The notes under the pieces are model-generated. The model worked only from the letters and a program-made list of their open reading frames with translations, was not told the DNA's origin and did not search any database. Positions 63,983 to 64,000 of a stretch of 64,000 nt of DNA are shown here, piece after piece. The translations under genes were made by a program, and so were the position numbers. Within the stretch, counting starts at the first letter, position 1. Each line of letters starts with the position of its first letter. Origin of the DNA: Microcyclospora pomicola (lineage: Eukaryota > Ascomycota > Dothideomycetes > Capnodiales); NCBI GenBank assembly GCA_002786065.1, contig NHNY01000004.1, forward strand, positions 434,001 to 498,000, in the 5' to 3' direction.

Positions 63983-64000
63983 GATGGAAACGGGGGTGGT

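Noticed and set aside
1-64000. Transposons, retroelements, CRISPR arrays, tRNA and rRNA genes
   Set aside because: Looked for reverse-transcriptase or transposase motifs, long terminal or inverted repeats, spaced repeats and tRNA B-boxes; none was found.
1-64000. Secondary-metabolite cluster around the SDR, MFS and RTA1 genes
   Set aside because: No polyketide synthase, peptide synthetase, terpene cyclase or P450 occurs in the window; the genes lie apart among housekeeping genes.

Overview
The window is ordinary protein-coding euchromatin of a filamentous ascomycete (Pezizomycotina; probably Dothideomycetes, which is an inference from gene content and not a proof). The evidence is short GT-AG introns (mostly 41-93 nt) with CTRAY-like branch sites, genes a few hundred bases apart on both strands, fungal families (BYS1-like, HsbA, RTA1, Crz1, NUO-21), and no transposon, rRNA, tRNA or CRISPR that I could find. 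I placed exons by following reading frame, splice sites and family alignment from memory; nothing was checked by database search.

Layout. 1-6.4 kb: the tail of an Ima1-like inner nuclear membrane protein, then two secreted proteins (BYS1/thaumatin-like and an SMP-30/lactonohydrolase-like beta-propeller). 6.7-16.9 kb: dihydrofolate synthase (FOL3), an EthD-like barrel protein divergent from an AhpD-like protein, a coiled-coil protein, glutaredoxin GRX5, phosphopantothenoylcysteine decarboxylase, a four-TM DUF7598-like protein and a SERF protein. 17.5-23.8 kb: a VAP/Scs2 ER anchor divergent from a UBA-zinc finger-UBX cofactor, a Nop15/NIFK-like nucleolar RRM protein, an SMN homologue and a Cys-rich orphan. 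25-31 kb: Crz1-type calcineurin-responsive factor and MET6.

32-46 kb: a large disordered protein, an SDR, a RING/coiled-coil protein, complex I 21.3 kDa subunit, Pof1-type nucleotidyltransferase, Cox18-type Oxa1 family insertase and ALG11. 46.6-54.1 kb: MFS sugar transporter, WD40 protein, NDH-2-like dehydrogenase, a decayed gene and an RTA1-type membrane protein. 54.1-64 kb: a gene-poor stretch carrying a 324-bp head-to-tail tandem duplication, HsbA convergent with a secreted S10 carboxypeptidase, two small conserved orphans and an Mx-like dynamin.

The genes are mainly housekeeping and do not form one pathway. Mitochondrial functions recur (GRX5, NUO-21, COX18, possibly NDH-2) and secreted proteins recur at both ends, but I see no biosynthetic cluster and no clear new system. 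The observations most worth checking are the tandem duplication, the RING/coiled-coil protein, stop-free in-frame introns in Crz1 and dynamin, an overlapping upstream ORF at the Crz1 start, and the EthD/AhpD-like divergent pair.
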